DNA of 64,000 bases from Phycisphaerales bacterium. GTDB lineage: Bacteria > Planctomycetota > Phycisphaerae > Phycisphaerales > UBA1924. Positions 38,868-47,146 of this stretch are shown here, piece by piece. The position numbers were made by a program, and so were the translations under genes. The notes beneath the pieces were generated by a model, which saw only the letters and a program-made list of their open reading frames with translations, ran no database searches and was not told the origin of the DNA. The stretch covers positions 1-64,000 of the forward strand of contig JABWBB010000006.1 of the NCBI GenBank assembly GCA_013360675.1. Reading direction: 5' to 3'. The stretch's first letter is position 1. Every line of letters begins with the position of its first letter.

Positions 38868-41507
38868 ATGAGCCAGCCCGATGAAGCCTCCCGCCCGTCC
38901 AACGCCTCGCGCACCACGCGCGAGCGTGACCTGATCGAGGGGGCACTCCGCCAGGCGCAGGCCCGCACGTCGGCGTCGGGATCTGTGCCGGAACTGCCAC
39001 CCACAGAGACGTTTCCGGGCTACGAGGTGATCCGTCCGTTGCACAAGGGCGGGCGGGGGCTGGGGTACCTGGCGATCCAAGCCGGATCTTCGCGCAAAGT
39101 GGCGATCCGTGTGCTTCAGGATGGAGCCTCAATTGGGCCGCGCGGGCGTGCGAGACTCGAGCGTGAGGCGGCCATCCTGAGTGAGTTTGAGTACCCCGGC
39201 TTTGTGCGGCTGCTCGAGTCTGGCTGGACCCAAGCGGGCGAGTTTTTCTATGTGCTCGACATGGCGGCGGGACGACGCCTCGAAGATGCGATCGAGGCCA
39301 AGGAGCGGCCGACTCCGGAAGAGGCCCTGCGGCTTGTCGCTGGGATCTGCGATGCGGTGAACGCGGCGCATCTGCGAGGGATTGTGCATCGTGATCTGAA
39401 ACCCGCGATCATCCGGCTGAACGCCGAGGGCGAGCCGCTCATCGGGGATTTCGGGTTGGTGAAGCTCGCGTGGAGCGACACCGGCGATGCCGCCGCACAC
39501 CGGCTGATCCTGACGGGGCAGCACACCGGCTCGCTCTCATGGGCCAGTCCAGAGCAGGCCGCGGGCGACGATTCAAAGGTTGATGTGCGTACGGACGTGT
39601 ACGCGCTGGGCGTGATGCTCTACCAGTTGCTGGCGGGGACATTTCCCTACAACGTGTATGCGAGCGCCCGGACGACGCTCGACGCCATTCTCAATGCCAC
39701 GCCCAAGCCCCTGGGGCTGAGCCGCACGCACCACAAGGCCGAGATCGAGGCGATCGTGAGCCGTTGCCTGGCTAAGGCGCCGGGCGATCGCTACCAGAGT
39801 GCGGGCGAACTGGCGTGCGATATCCGGCGAGTGCTCGGCGGCGAGGCTGTCGACGCGATGCGACGGAACAGGGCGTACGTGCTGTCGAAGGCGCTGCGTC
39901 CCTATCGAGCGTGGGTCGTCGTCGGGGTTGTGGGGATCGTGGGGCTTGGTGCTGTTGTGGGGTACATGGGCGTGAAGTTCCGACAGGCTTCGAGTGCCCT
40001 GGCCGAAGAAGCAAAGGCCAGGGTTGAGGCCCAGGCCATGGGCGAACAGGTTCAGGCGCAGCGCGCCAGGTCTGTAGAGAATCATCACGCGGCCCATGCG
40101 AGCTTGCTCGCAGTGATGCACGATCTGGGTGAACTCCTCGACGACTTGGCCGGCGGCACGCGGGCGATCGACTCGCTTATGCATCAGTCCCGGGCCTACC
40201 TGGAACAACTGCGGATTGATGCGGGTGATGATCCACGATTACTGCTCGACCTCGCGCTGACGCACGAGACGATCGGGGAGATCCGGATCATGACGCAACT
40301 GCTCGCCCGGGGGGACGATCCCGATGCGAACGAGCACTTCGGCAAGGCCGCTTCAATCCGAGCGGCATTGCTGGAACGCCTGCCCGACGACCCGCATGTG
40401 CAGGCGGGCAGCGCTCGCAGCAGTGTAATCTCGGCCAGGTTCCTGAGCGAGCGGGGCGAGCACGAGGCTGCCGTGGTGGAGTATCTGCGGGCGCGTGAGG
40501 GATACGAACGGGCGATCGCACTCCTGGGGAAACCCGCGACGGATGAGGATGCCGCACGCTGGTTGGCCTGGCGGGCGGAGGTGATCGCGCGTCGTGGGGA
40601 TGAACTCATCCGCCAGGGAGGGTTGGCGTCTGATCCGGAAGCCTGGACGCGGATGGTCAATGATGCCGAGCACTGTTATGACGAGGCCTCGCGGTTCTTT
40701 CGGGCGGTCATCGATCGTGATCCATTCAACATCGTGGCGAACCGCGGGCTTGGAGCGTTGATCGATCGGCGATCAGAAGTGCTCGCTGAAGTCGGTCGTG
40801 CCTGGTTCGCCCGGTCGGCAACGACGGATGAGACGAGGCGAGGTGAAGTGCTGCAGAATGCGATCGATCGATTCCGCGAGAGCGGCGAGGTGGCGCGGCA
40901 GGCGATGGCCGAACTCGAGCGGCGGACGGGGAGCCAGACGCCGAGCGTTCAGCATGGCCGCGAGTTGCTCCGGGCGGCGCTGCACGCGGGACGCTCTCAC
41001 CGCGAGGTCGCGCACACGCTAGAACTCATCCGCCCGGGGTCAACGAGCGACGATCACGCGCGTGCGCTGGCGATGTTTGAGCGGGCCTTGTCCCTGGCCC
41101 GAGGGCTGGCCTCCGGGTCCCCCCGCAGCCTTGCGGCGCGACGCGATCTGGCCGAATGTCTTGCACTGATTGGGGTGCAATCGCAGAGCGTCGGACGGCT
41201 CGATCAGGCCCTGGCTTCGATGCGAGAGGCGATCGAGATTCGTGCCTCGATCTTCGCGGCGGATGAAACCCCACGCAATGCGTGGGACCTGGCCAAAGCA
41301 CTGTCAGATGGCGCGGCGATCGCCGCCCGGGCCCCGCAACGAGAAGGGGATGCTGAACTCACGCAAGCGTTGGAGTGGTACGCGCAATCGATGGCGCACC
41401 TCCAAGGATTGCACGATCGGGGCTTGCTCGCCGGTGACGATCCGCTCCTGGTCTGGACCATGACGGCATTCGCCTCGATCCGGGCCCGTGAGAAGGGCTC
41501 CCCCTGA
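38868..41507 (+). CDS. Membrane Ser/Thr kinase-like protein with two catalytic residues replaced
   Basis: This 879-residue protein has a cytoplasmic kinase fold (about 45-320), one membrane helix (about 348-369, VVVGVVGIVGLGAVVGYMGV), and an exported helical part with a coiled coil and TPR-like repeats. HRDLKP (174-179), DFG (Asp194) and WASPEQ are intact. Two positions are not: the VAIK lysine is Arg81 (KVAIRVL), and the catalytic-loop Asn is Ile181 (HRDLKPAII instead of KPxNI). The Gly-rich loop is GGRGLGYLA, without the usual Val. It is therefore likely a pseudokinase or a slow kinase. The start at 38868 (MSQPDEASR) is preferred. An ATG at 38811 that overlaps the sigma stop would add 19 residues. 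Confidence 0.9.
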   Translation: MSQPDEASRPSNASRTTRERDLIEGALRQAQARTSASGSVPELPPTETFPGYEVIRPLHKGGRGLGYLAIQAGSSRKVAIRVLQDGASIGPRGRARLEREAAILSEFEYPGFVRLLESGWTQAGEFFYVLDMAAGRRLEDAIEAKERPTPEEALRLVAGICDAVNAAHLRGIVHRDLKPAIIRLNAEGEPLIGDFGLVKLAWSDTGDAAAHRLILTGQHTGSLSWASPEQAAGDDSKVDVRTDVYALGVMLYQLLAGTFPYNVYASARTTLDAILNATPKPLGLSRTHHKAEIEAIVSRCLAKAPGDRYQSAGELACDIRRVLGGEAVDAMRRNRAYVLSKALRPYRAWVVVGVVGIVGLGAVVGYMGVKFRQASSALAEEAKARVEAQAMGEQVQAQRARSVENHHAAHASLLAVMHDLGELLDDLAGGTRAIDSLMHQSRAYLEQLRIDAGDDPRLLLDLALTHETIGEIRIMTQLLARGDDPDANEHFGKAASIRAALLERLPDDPHVQAGSARSSVISARFLSERGEHEAAVVEYLRAREGYERAIALLGKPATDEDAARWLAWRAEVIARRGDELIRQGGLASDPEAWTRMVNDAEHCYDEASRFFRAVIDRDPFNIVANRGLGALIDRRSEVLAEVGRAWFARSATTDETRRGEVLQNAIDRFRESGEVARQAMAELERRTGSQTPSVQHGRELLRAALHAGRSHREVAHTLELIRPGSTSDDHARALAMFERALSLARGLASGSPRSLAARRDLAECLALIGVQSQSVGRLDQALASMREAIEIRASIFAADETPRNAWDLAKALSDGAAIAARAPQREGDAELTQALEWYAQSMAHLQGLHDRGLLAGDDPLLVWTMTAFASIRAREKGSP

Positions 41508-41579
41508 CGGTGCCAGCGATCTCCCGCGGGCATCCATGGAGGAATACCACCGGCGTTCGCCGCTACTATTGACCCGTTG

Positions 41580-41651
41580 GCCGCCTTAGCTCAGTGGTAG
41601 AGCAGCGCTTTTGTAAAGCGCGGGTCGCAGGTTCAAGTCCTGTAGGCGGCT
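41580..41651 (+). tRNA. tRNA-Thr (anticodon TGT)
   Basis: A complete cloverleaf of 72 bases: acceptor GCCGCCT/AGGCGGC, D-arm with AGCTCAGTGGTAGAGC, anticodon stem GCGCT/AGCGC with loop TTTGTAA (anticodon TGT at 41612-41614, reads ACA), and T-arm CAGGTTCAAGTCCTG. The CCA end is not encoded. A TACTAT -10-like hexamer lies 11 bases upstream (41564-41569). Confidence 0.98.
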
Positions 41652-41712
41652 TTGTTTCAGGCATTGCGCGAGCGTGATCGCGGCACCCCCGACACGATCC
41701 CAGCGCACCAAG

Positions 41713-41743
41713 AAAAACCCCGCGGGCGTTGAGTCCCGCGGGG
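41713..41743 (-). terminator. Rho-independent terminator of the PEP-CTERM gene
   Basis: On the minus strand a perfect 9-bp stem CCCCGCGGG/CCCGCGGGG over an 8-base loop is followed by TTTTT. It lies 73 bases past the stop of the minus-strand gene. Confidence 0.85.
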
Positions 41744-41816
41744 CTTGAGTTGGAGCAACGGTGACGCAGCGCGGGCGGGAGAGTCCCGCGCACGCCGCCC
41801 TCGCACCTGGTTCGCC

Positions 41817-42578
41817 TTAACGCCGGCGGCGGCACGCGCCCAGACCCGCCAGGGACAGCAGCGCCAGTGTGCCGGGTGTGGGAACGATCGAGCCCAGCGA
41901 GACACCCACCCCATCGCCCGAGGTGTGATCGAAGTGGACGGTGAGCGATGAGACCGCGTCGTCGATGCGCACCACGCCCATGCCCGTGTTCCACCACGGA
42001 TCCTGCCCGCCCGGGCCCGTCAGCGAGTTGTGCATCTGGAAGATGCCCGCCCCGGGGATGAACTGGGTGGGGCCGACGGCGGTGGGGTTGAAATCACCCA
42101 GGAACGTGCCGTTCTGGTTGACGGTGGCCAGCGTCATGGCGTCGGCGACGGTCTCGCCCGGCAGCGGGTTGCGCCGCCCAAGGCCAAAGACCGTCAGCGC
42201 GAGCTGCCCCGCGGGGACCGTGCCCGAGAAGGTGAAGGTGACGCTCCACGACGAGTTCACCGCACCTGAAAAGCCCCAGTTGGTGCGGGCCAGGCCTTCG
42301 TGATTCGCCCAGGCGTAGGTATCGGGGCCGTTGACCACCGAGCCGTTCTGGAACGGACCATACTGCTGGCGCGCCTCGAGGAAGTCGGAGTGGGCCGTGT
42401 ACGACATCGTGACGGGGCCCACGCCCGGCAGCGAGTAGTTGCCCACGAACGGGGGCGGGTTGCCGATGGGCGTGGGGGCCAGCGACATCCAGTTGATCGT
42501 GTAGTTCGTGCCCAGGGCGGAGCCCGCGGCGCAGGACAGAACCAGACCGGTCACGGCGATACCAATGCGAGTCTTCAT
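41817..42578 (-). CDS. PEP-CTERM secreted protein
   Basis: This 253-residue protein has a signal peptide (TRIGIAVTGLVLSCAAGSALG) and a C-terminal sorting signal: VPTPGTLALLSLAGLGACRRRR, made of a PxPG motif, a hydrophobic helix and a basic tail. Proteins with this tail are processed by an exosortase, which anchors or releases them in connection with exopolysaccharide. The exosortase gene is not in the window. The mature part is beta-rich and Gly/Thr/Asn-rich (NWGFSGAVNSSWSVTFTFSG, GVVRIDDAVSSLTVHFDHTS), like many extracellular matrix proteins. Its function is unknown. A GGGAGAC ribosome-binding site precedes ATG 42578. Confidence 0.9.
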   Translation of the reverse strand: MKTRIGIAVTGLVLSCAAGSALGTNYTINWMSLAPTPIGNPPPFVGNYSLPGVGPVTMSYTAHSDFLEARQQYGPFQNGSVVNGPDTYAWANHEGLARTNWGFSGAVNSSWSVTFTFSGTVPAGQLALTVFGLGRRNPLPGETVADAMTLATVNQNGTFLGDFNPTAVGPTQFIPGAGIFQMHNSLTGPGGQDPWWNTGMGVVRIDDAVSSLTVHFDHTSGDGVGVSLGSIVPTPGTLALLSLAGLGACRRRR

Positions 42579-42791
42579 GTCTTGTCTCCCGAAAGACACA
42601 CTGTTCCGGCGGCCCTCCAGGTGCCGCACGGGACGAGGCTCTGACTCTCCTCCTACAAGGAAAACCAAGGGTCGTCGAAGGGACTTGCCCGCCAGCTCTG
42701 GAACCTTGCAGGTCAAGAGGAAGAAATTGTGTATCGCCGCAGGGGTGGCGGCGCTGACCAGGCTCGGCAGGAGCCCGGGTACACTTGCGCC

Positions 42792-43361
42792 ATGCAATCC
42801 AAGGCCACCAACGTCAAGGATTACCTCGCCGAACTTCCCCCAGAGCGGCGAGCCGCGATCGAGAAGGTTCACAAGGTCATCCTCGCCAACCTGGACAAGG
42901 ATTTCAAAGAGGGAATGCAGTACGGCATGATCTGCTATGCCGTGCCCCACTCGGTGTATCCGCCGGGGTATCACTGCGACCCGAAGCAGCCGCTGCCCTA
43001 CGCGGGGCTGGCCTCGCAGAAGAACTACATGTCGCTGTACATCATGTCGTCCTACGGCAACGAGAGCAGCGAGAACTGGCTGCGTGAGGAGTTTGCTAAG
43101 GCCGGCAAAAAGCTCGACATGGGCAAATGCTGCATCCGCTTCAAGAAACTCGACGACCTGCCCCTGGACGTGATCGGCAAGGCCATCAAACGGGTCACGG
43201 CGGCGGAGTACATCAAGTTCTACGAGGCGAACATCAAGGGCCAGCCCAGGAACGCGGCCAAGACTACGAAAAGGTCCGCGGCCAAAGCGAACACGAAGAG
43301 CAGCAAGGTACCCGCGAAGAAAGTGACAAAGAAGTCCGCGAAAAAGACTCGGTCGAAGTAG
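42792..43361 (+). CDS. DUF1801 protein with lysine-rich tail
   Basis: This 189-residue protein has a DUF1801 domain (about 1-140): VKDYLAELPPERRAAIEKVH, EGMQYGMICYAVPHSVYPPG, LASQKNYMSLYIMSSYG and GKCCIRFKKLDDLPLDVIG. The domain fold is the YdhG/frataxin-like type, of unknown reaction. The last 45 residues (NAAKTTKRSAAKANTKSSKV, then KKVTKKSAKKTRSK) are a lysine/alanine/serine tail of histone-H1 kind and may bind nucleic acid. Other DUF1801 proteins usually lack this tail. argH follows 45 bases later on the same strand. The ATG at 42792 directly precedes the conserved part. Confidence 0.85.
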   Translation: MQSKATNVKDYLAELPPERRAAIEKVHKVILANLDKDFKEGMQYGMICYAVPHSVYPPGYHCDPKQPLPYAGLASQKNYMSLYIMSSYGNESSENWLREEFAKAGKKLDMGKCCIRFKKLDDLPLDVIGKAIKRVTAAEYIKFYEANIKGQPRNAAKTTKRSAAKANTKSSKVPAKKVTKKSAKKTRSK

Positions 43362-43406
43362 TTCAAGCGCGACCCGCGTGGTCGAACCAGAATCGAAAGG
43401 GCCGCG

Positions 43407-44804
43407 ATGGCGTTATGGGGTGGACGATTCGAGAGTGGGCCCGATGCGTTGTTCCGTGCGCTCAATGACTCGCTGGGCTTTGACTATCGCCTGGCCCTGT
43501 GCGACATCGATGGGTCGGTGGGGTGGGCGCGGGCAATCTGTCGTGCGGGCGTGCTTACGCCCGCGGAACTCACCACCCTCGAGGGAGCCTTGCGCGAACT
43601 GCGGGGCCGTGTCGAGAAGGACCCGTCACGGCCACGGAGTGCAAACGACGAAGACATCCACTCGTGGGTTGAGCGAAACCTGATCGAGATGGTCGGCGAC
43701 CTGGGAAAGAAACTGCACACGGGCCGCAGCCGCAATGATCAGGTGGCGACCGATCTGCGCTTGTGGACGCGTGGGGCGATCGACGAGCGGCTGGCCGAGA
43801 TCGACGACTGCCGCCGGGCGCTGCTCGATCTGGGCACGCGAGAGCGCGGCACCGTCCTGCCCGGCTATACGCACCTGCAACGGGCCCAGCCGGTGTTGCT
43901 GGCCCACTGGGCCTTGGCCTATGCCGAGATGCTCGAACGTGACGCCGCGAGGCTGGCCGACGCACGCGCCCGCGTCAACGTCTGCCCGCTGGGGAGCGGC
44001 GCATTGGCGGGGACGGCGTACTCGATCGACCGGGCCGCACTCGCGAAAGATCTGGGCTTCGACGCCCCGACGCGAAACAGCCTTGATGCCGTCAGCGACC
44101 GTGATTTCGTCGTCGAGACGCTCGGCGCGTGCGCTCTGTGCGCGGCTCATTTGTCGCGCCTGGGCGAGGACCTCATCCTCTACGCCACGCAAGAGTTTGG
44201 CTTCTTTGAACACGCCGACAAGGTGAGCAGCGGCAGCTCGCTCATGCCCCAGAAGAAGAACCCCGACGCGGCGGAGTTGCTCCGCGGCAAGGCTAGTCGT
44301 GTCACAGGGGCGCTCGTGTCGATTCTGACCACGCTCAAGGGTCTGCCCCTCGCGTACAACAAAGACCTGCAGGAGGACAAGGAGCCGCTCTTCGATGCGA
44401 TGGATCATCTGTCGCTGTCGCTGCGCGTCACGCCGGTGATCCTCGACGGGTTGAAGGTACGGCGCGAGGTCTGCCGTCGCGCGGCGCAGGGCGGCTACTC
44501 CAATGCGACAGACCTGGCGGATTATCTCGTGGGCAAGGGGGTTCCCTTCCGCGACGCGCACGAGCAGGTGGGGCACGCGGTGCGCAGGGCTCTCGTGCTC
44601 AATGTCGCGCTCGAAGAGATGCCGCTGGATGCGCTGCGCGAGGTCGCGCCGGCCTGCGGGGCCGATGTCTTTGAGCGACTGACGATCGAGGCGGGGATGT
44701 CGCGCCGAGAAGTTTCCGGCGGCACGGGCCCGGGCGCGGTCGAGGCTGCGTTGAAAGAGGCCCGCACGAGGCTCGATGCGTCGCGGCGCTCGCGCCGCGC
44801 GTAA
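43407..44804 (+). CDS. argH: Argininosuccinate lyase
   Basis: This 465-residue enzyme splits argininosuccinate into arginine and fumarate, the last step of arginine synthesis. The N-terminus WGGRFESGPDALFRALNDSL, the middle stretch LHTGRSRNDQVATDLRLW and YTHLQRAQPVLLAHW, and the fumarate-lyase signature SSGSSLMPQKKNPD (274-287) are all present. The catalytic Ser is in this flexible loop. Length and fold are canonical. No other arg genes are adjacent. The UDP-sugar pyrophosphorylase gene follows eight bases later, so the two may be transcribed together although the pathways are unrelated. Confidence 0.97.
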   Translation: MALWGGRFESGPDALFRALNDSLGFDYRLALCDIDGSVGWARAICRAGVLTPAELTTLEGALRELRGRVEKDPSRPRSANDEDIHSWVERNLIEMVGDLGKKLHTGRSRNDQVATDLRLWTRGAIDERLAEIDDCRRALLDLGTRERGTVLPGYTHLQRAQPVLLAHWALAYAEMLERDAARLADARARVNVCPLGSGALAGTAYSIDRAALAKDLGFDAPTRNSLDAVSDRDFVVETLGACALCAAHLSRLGEDLILYATQEFGFFEHADKVSSGSSLMPQKKNPDAAELLRGKASRVTGALVSILTTLKGLPLAYNKDLQEDKEPLFDAMDHLSLSLRVTPVILDGLKVRREVCRRAAQGGYSNATDLADYLVGKGVPFRDAHEQVGHAVRRALVLNVALEEMPLDALREVAPACGADVFERLTIEAGMSRREVSGGTGPGAVEAALKEARTRLDASRRSRRA

Positions 44805-44812
44805 AATGCGCA

Positions 44813-46243
44813 ATGACGAACTTCAACGAGTGGCGTTCGCGCCTCGACATGATCAACCAGGGGCACGTACTGGCGGGGTGGGCCAGCCTCGCGCCCGAGC
44901 GACAGAAGGCGCTGCTGGATCAACTCGCGGGGATCGACCTCGAGGAACTCCCCACGCTGGTGAAGGCGTATGTCCTGAGCAAGCCCGCCGCGGCGTTGCC
45001 TCCGGACCTGCGCCCCGCCCGGTACTACCCGTATGACGCGAGCGGGGCGTTTCGACCGTGGGACCGCGCCGCCTACAAGCACGCGGGCGAGGACCTGATC
45101 CGGCGCGGCAAGGTCGCGGCGTTTGTCGTGGCCGGTGGGCAGGGGTCGCGCCTGGGCTACGAAGGGCCCAAGGGGTGCTATCCCGCCGGGGCGGTGACCG
45201 ATGCGCCCTTGTTCGAGATCTTCGCCCAGGGCATCCTTGCCACACGCCGCAGGTATTCGACCAGCGTGCCCTGGTACATCATGACCAGCCCGCTCAACCA
45301 CGCACAGACCGTGGCCTTCTTCGAGGCCAACGGCTTCTTCGGCCTGCCTCGGAGTGATGTCATGTTCCTGCCCCAGGGCGTCATGCCCTCGCTCGACATC
45401 GCGACCGGGCGCATGCTCATGGCCGCCCCGGGCGAGATCGCGACCAACCCCGACGGGCATGGCGGGTGCGTGCGTGCGCTCGATCGGTCTGGCGCGCTGC
45501 GCGACATGGAAGAACGGGGCATCGAGCAACTTTCATATTTCCAGGTCGACAACCCCCTCGTCCGCGTGATCGATCCGGTCTTCATCGGGCTTCATGCCGC
45601 CGCGCCGGATTCGTCGGGCGAGATGTCGAGCAAGATGCTCGCCAAGGCCGGGCCCGATGAAAAGGTGGGCGTCTTCTGCGAGGCGGGGGGCAAGACCCGC
45701 GTGATCGAGTATTCCGACATGCCCGCGCCGATCGTCACCGCGAAGCGCGACGACGGCTCGCTTCTCTACAACGCCGGCTCGATCGCGATCCACATCATCT
45801 CGGTCGAGTTTCTCGGGCGGCTGGCACGCGACCCCAGGTTTGAACTCCCCTGGCACCGGGCCGAAAAGAAGGTCGCGTGCGTCGACCCGGCCACGGGCAA
45901 GCCGCTCAACCCGACGGTCAACAATGCGGTGAAGTTGGAACGATTTGTGTTTGACGCGCTGGAACTCTGCCGCGCGTCGATCGTGCTCGAGACCGACCGG
46001 GTGGAGGAGTTTGCGCCGATCAAGAACGCGACGGGCGTGGACAGCGCCCAGTCCTGTCGCGAGATCCAGACGCAGCGAGCTGCACGCTGGCTCGCCGCCG
46101 CCGGTGTCGAGATCCCGCGCACGCCCGACGGCAGGCCCGATTGCGTGCTCGAGATACGCCCGGGCACGGCGTTGTGCGCCCAAGATCTGCAGAGCGACGA
46201 GATCCCACGCCGGATCGAGCGCGGCGAGAAGCGGGTTTTCTAG
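44813..46243 (+). CDS. UDP-N-acetylglucosamine/UDP-sugar pyrophosphorylase (UDPGP family)
   Basis: This 476-residue enzyme transfers UMP from UTP to a sugar 1-phosphate. It shows the UDPGP-type nucleotide-binding loop AGGQGSRLGYEGPKGCYP, with GGQGSRLG at 108-115, and SDVMFLPQGVMPSLD, SYFQVDNPLVRVIDPVFIG, SSKMLAKAGPDEKVGVF and AEKKVACVD, all typical of eukaryote-type UAP1-like enzymes rather than the bacterial GlmU/GalU types. Its most probable product is UDP-GlcNAc, for wall, capsule or glycan synthesis. It lies between argH and a hydrolase gene and may be translated with them. Confidence 0.93.
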   Translation: MTNFNEWRSRLDMINQGHVLAGWASLAPERQKALLDQLAGIDLEELPTLVKAYVLSKPAAALPPDLRPARYYPYDASGAFRPWDRAAYKHAGEDLIRRGKVAAFVVAGGQGSRLGYEGPKGCYPAGAVTDAPLFEIFAQGILATRRRYSTSVPWYIMTSPLNHAQTVAFFEANGFFGLPRSDVMFLPQGVMPSLDIATGRMLMAAPGEIATNPDGHGGCVRALDRSGALRDMEERGIEQLSYFQVDNPLVRVIDPVFIGLHAAAPDSSGEMSSKMLAKAGPDEKVGVFCEAGGKTRVIEYSDMPAPIVTAKRDDGSLLYNAGSIAIHIISVEFLGRLARDPRFELPWHRAEKKVACVDPATGKPLNPTVNNAVKLERFVFDALELCRASIVLETDRVEEFAPIKNATGVDSAQSCREIQTQRAARWLAAAGVEIPRTPDGRPDCVLEIRPGTALCAQDLQSDEIPRRIERGEKRVF

Positions 46244-46244
46244 C

Positions 46245-47063
46245 ATGCCGCCGATGATCGATCGTTTCCGCGAGTTCCCTCGGGCGCTGGCCGAGCAGGC
46301 CCGTGCCGTTCGCCTGGGCGATGTGCCCGTGATGCTCGCGCACCCAAACTGGGAGCGCCCCGCCCCGGTCATGCTCTGGATGCACGGACGAACCGTGACC
46401 AAAGAACTCGACCCGGGGCGTTATCTCCGCATGATCCGCGCCGGGATTGGCGTCTGCGCGATCGACCTGCCCGGGCACGGCGAACGCTTCCGTCCCGAGG
46501 CTCAGACCCCCGCCGCGGCACTCGATGTGGTGGCAACGATGGCGAGTGAACTCGACGGCATTGTCGAGCACCTTGCCGCCGTGCCCTACGGGAATGTCTT
46601 TGATCTCGATCGCATGGGGATCGGCGGGATGTCGGCGGGCGGGATGGCCACGCTGATCCGGCTCTGCACGCCTCACCCCTTCGCGGCGGCCTGCGTCGAG
46701 GGCTCTTCGGGTTGGTTGGCTGGTCTGCAAGAGGCCCGCGAGGGCGGTTCGCTCGCGGGGGGGTGGGACCCCGCGTTGGTGGCACGCCTCGACCCGATCG
46801 GGCGCTTGGACGGGTTTCGTCCGGTGCCGATCCTCTTCCTGCACGCGTCAGAAGACGCAGTAGTGCCATGGGAGGTCCAATCCCGCTTCGTGGATGCGCT
46901 GAGGGCCAGGTACTCGCAAGCCGGCGCGGCGGGCGATCTGATCGAGGTGGTGACCTACCCACGCACGGGGGCCTTGAACGAGCACGCCGGGTTTGGCACG
47001 TTCTCGAACGATGCCAAAAATGCCCAGGTCGATTTCCTGGCCCGGCGGCTTGGCGCGCGTTGA
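46245..47063 (+). CDS. Alpha/beta hydrolase (serine esterase or peptidase type)
   Basis: This 272-residue protein has an alpha/beta-hydrolase fold. The HG oxyanion stretch is VMLWMHGRTVTKE and the nucleophile elbow is GGMSAGG with Ser130. The acid is in LHASEDAVVPWE and the His in NEHAGFG, so the triad is complete. GVCAIDLPGHGERF matches the strand-4 region of esterases. It has no signal peptide and is probably cytoplasmic. It starts one base after the stop of the pyrophosphorylase gene (46243), so translation is likely coupled. The substrate is not determined. Confidence 0.88.
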   Translation: MPPMIDRFREFPRALAEQARAVRLGDVPVMLAHPNWERPAPVMLWMHGRTVTKELDPGRYLRMIRAGIGVCAIDLPGHGERFRPEAQTPAAALDVVATMASELDGIVEHLAAVPYGNVFDLDRMGIGGMSAGGMATLIRLCTPHPFAAACVEGSSGWLAGLQEAREGGSLAGGWDPALVARLDPIGRLDGFRPVPILFLHASEDAVVPWEVQSRFVDALRARYSQAGAAGDLIEVVTYPRTGALNEHAGFGTFSNDAKNAQVDFLARRLGAR

Positions 47064-47146
47064 TTCTGTTCTTTCCGGCGTGATCTGATACGCTGTGGGC
47101 CTCTTTCCCAGCGGTTGGTTTCCCATTTCAACTGGAGGTTCGGCGA

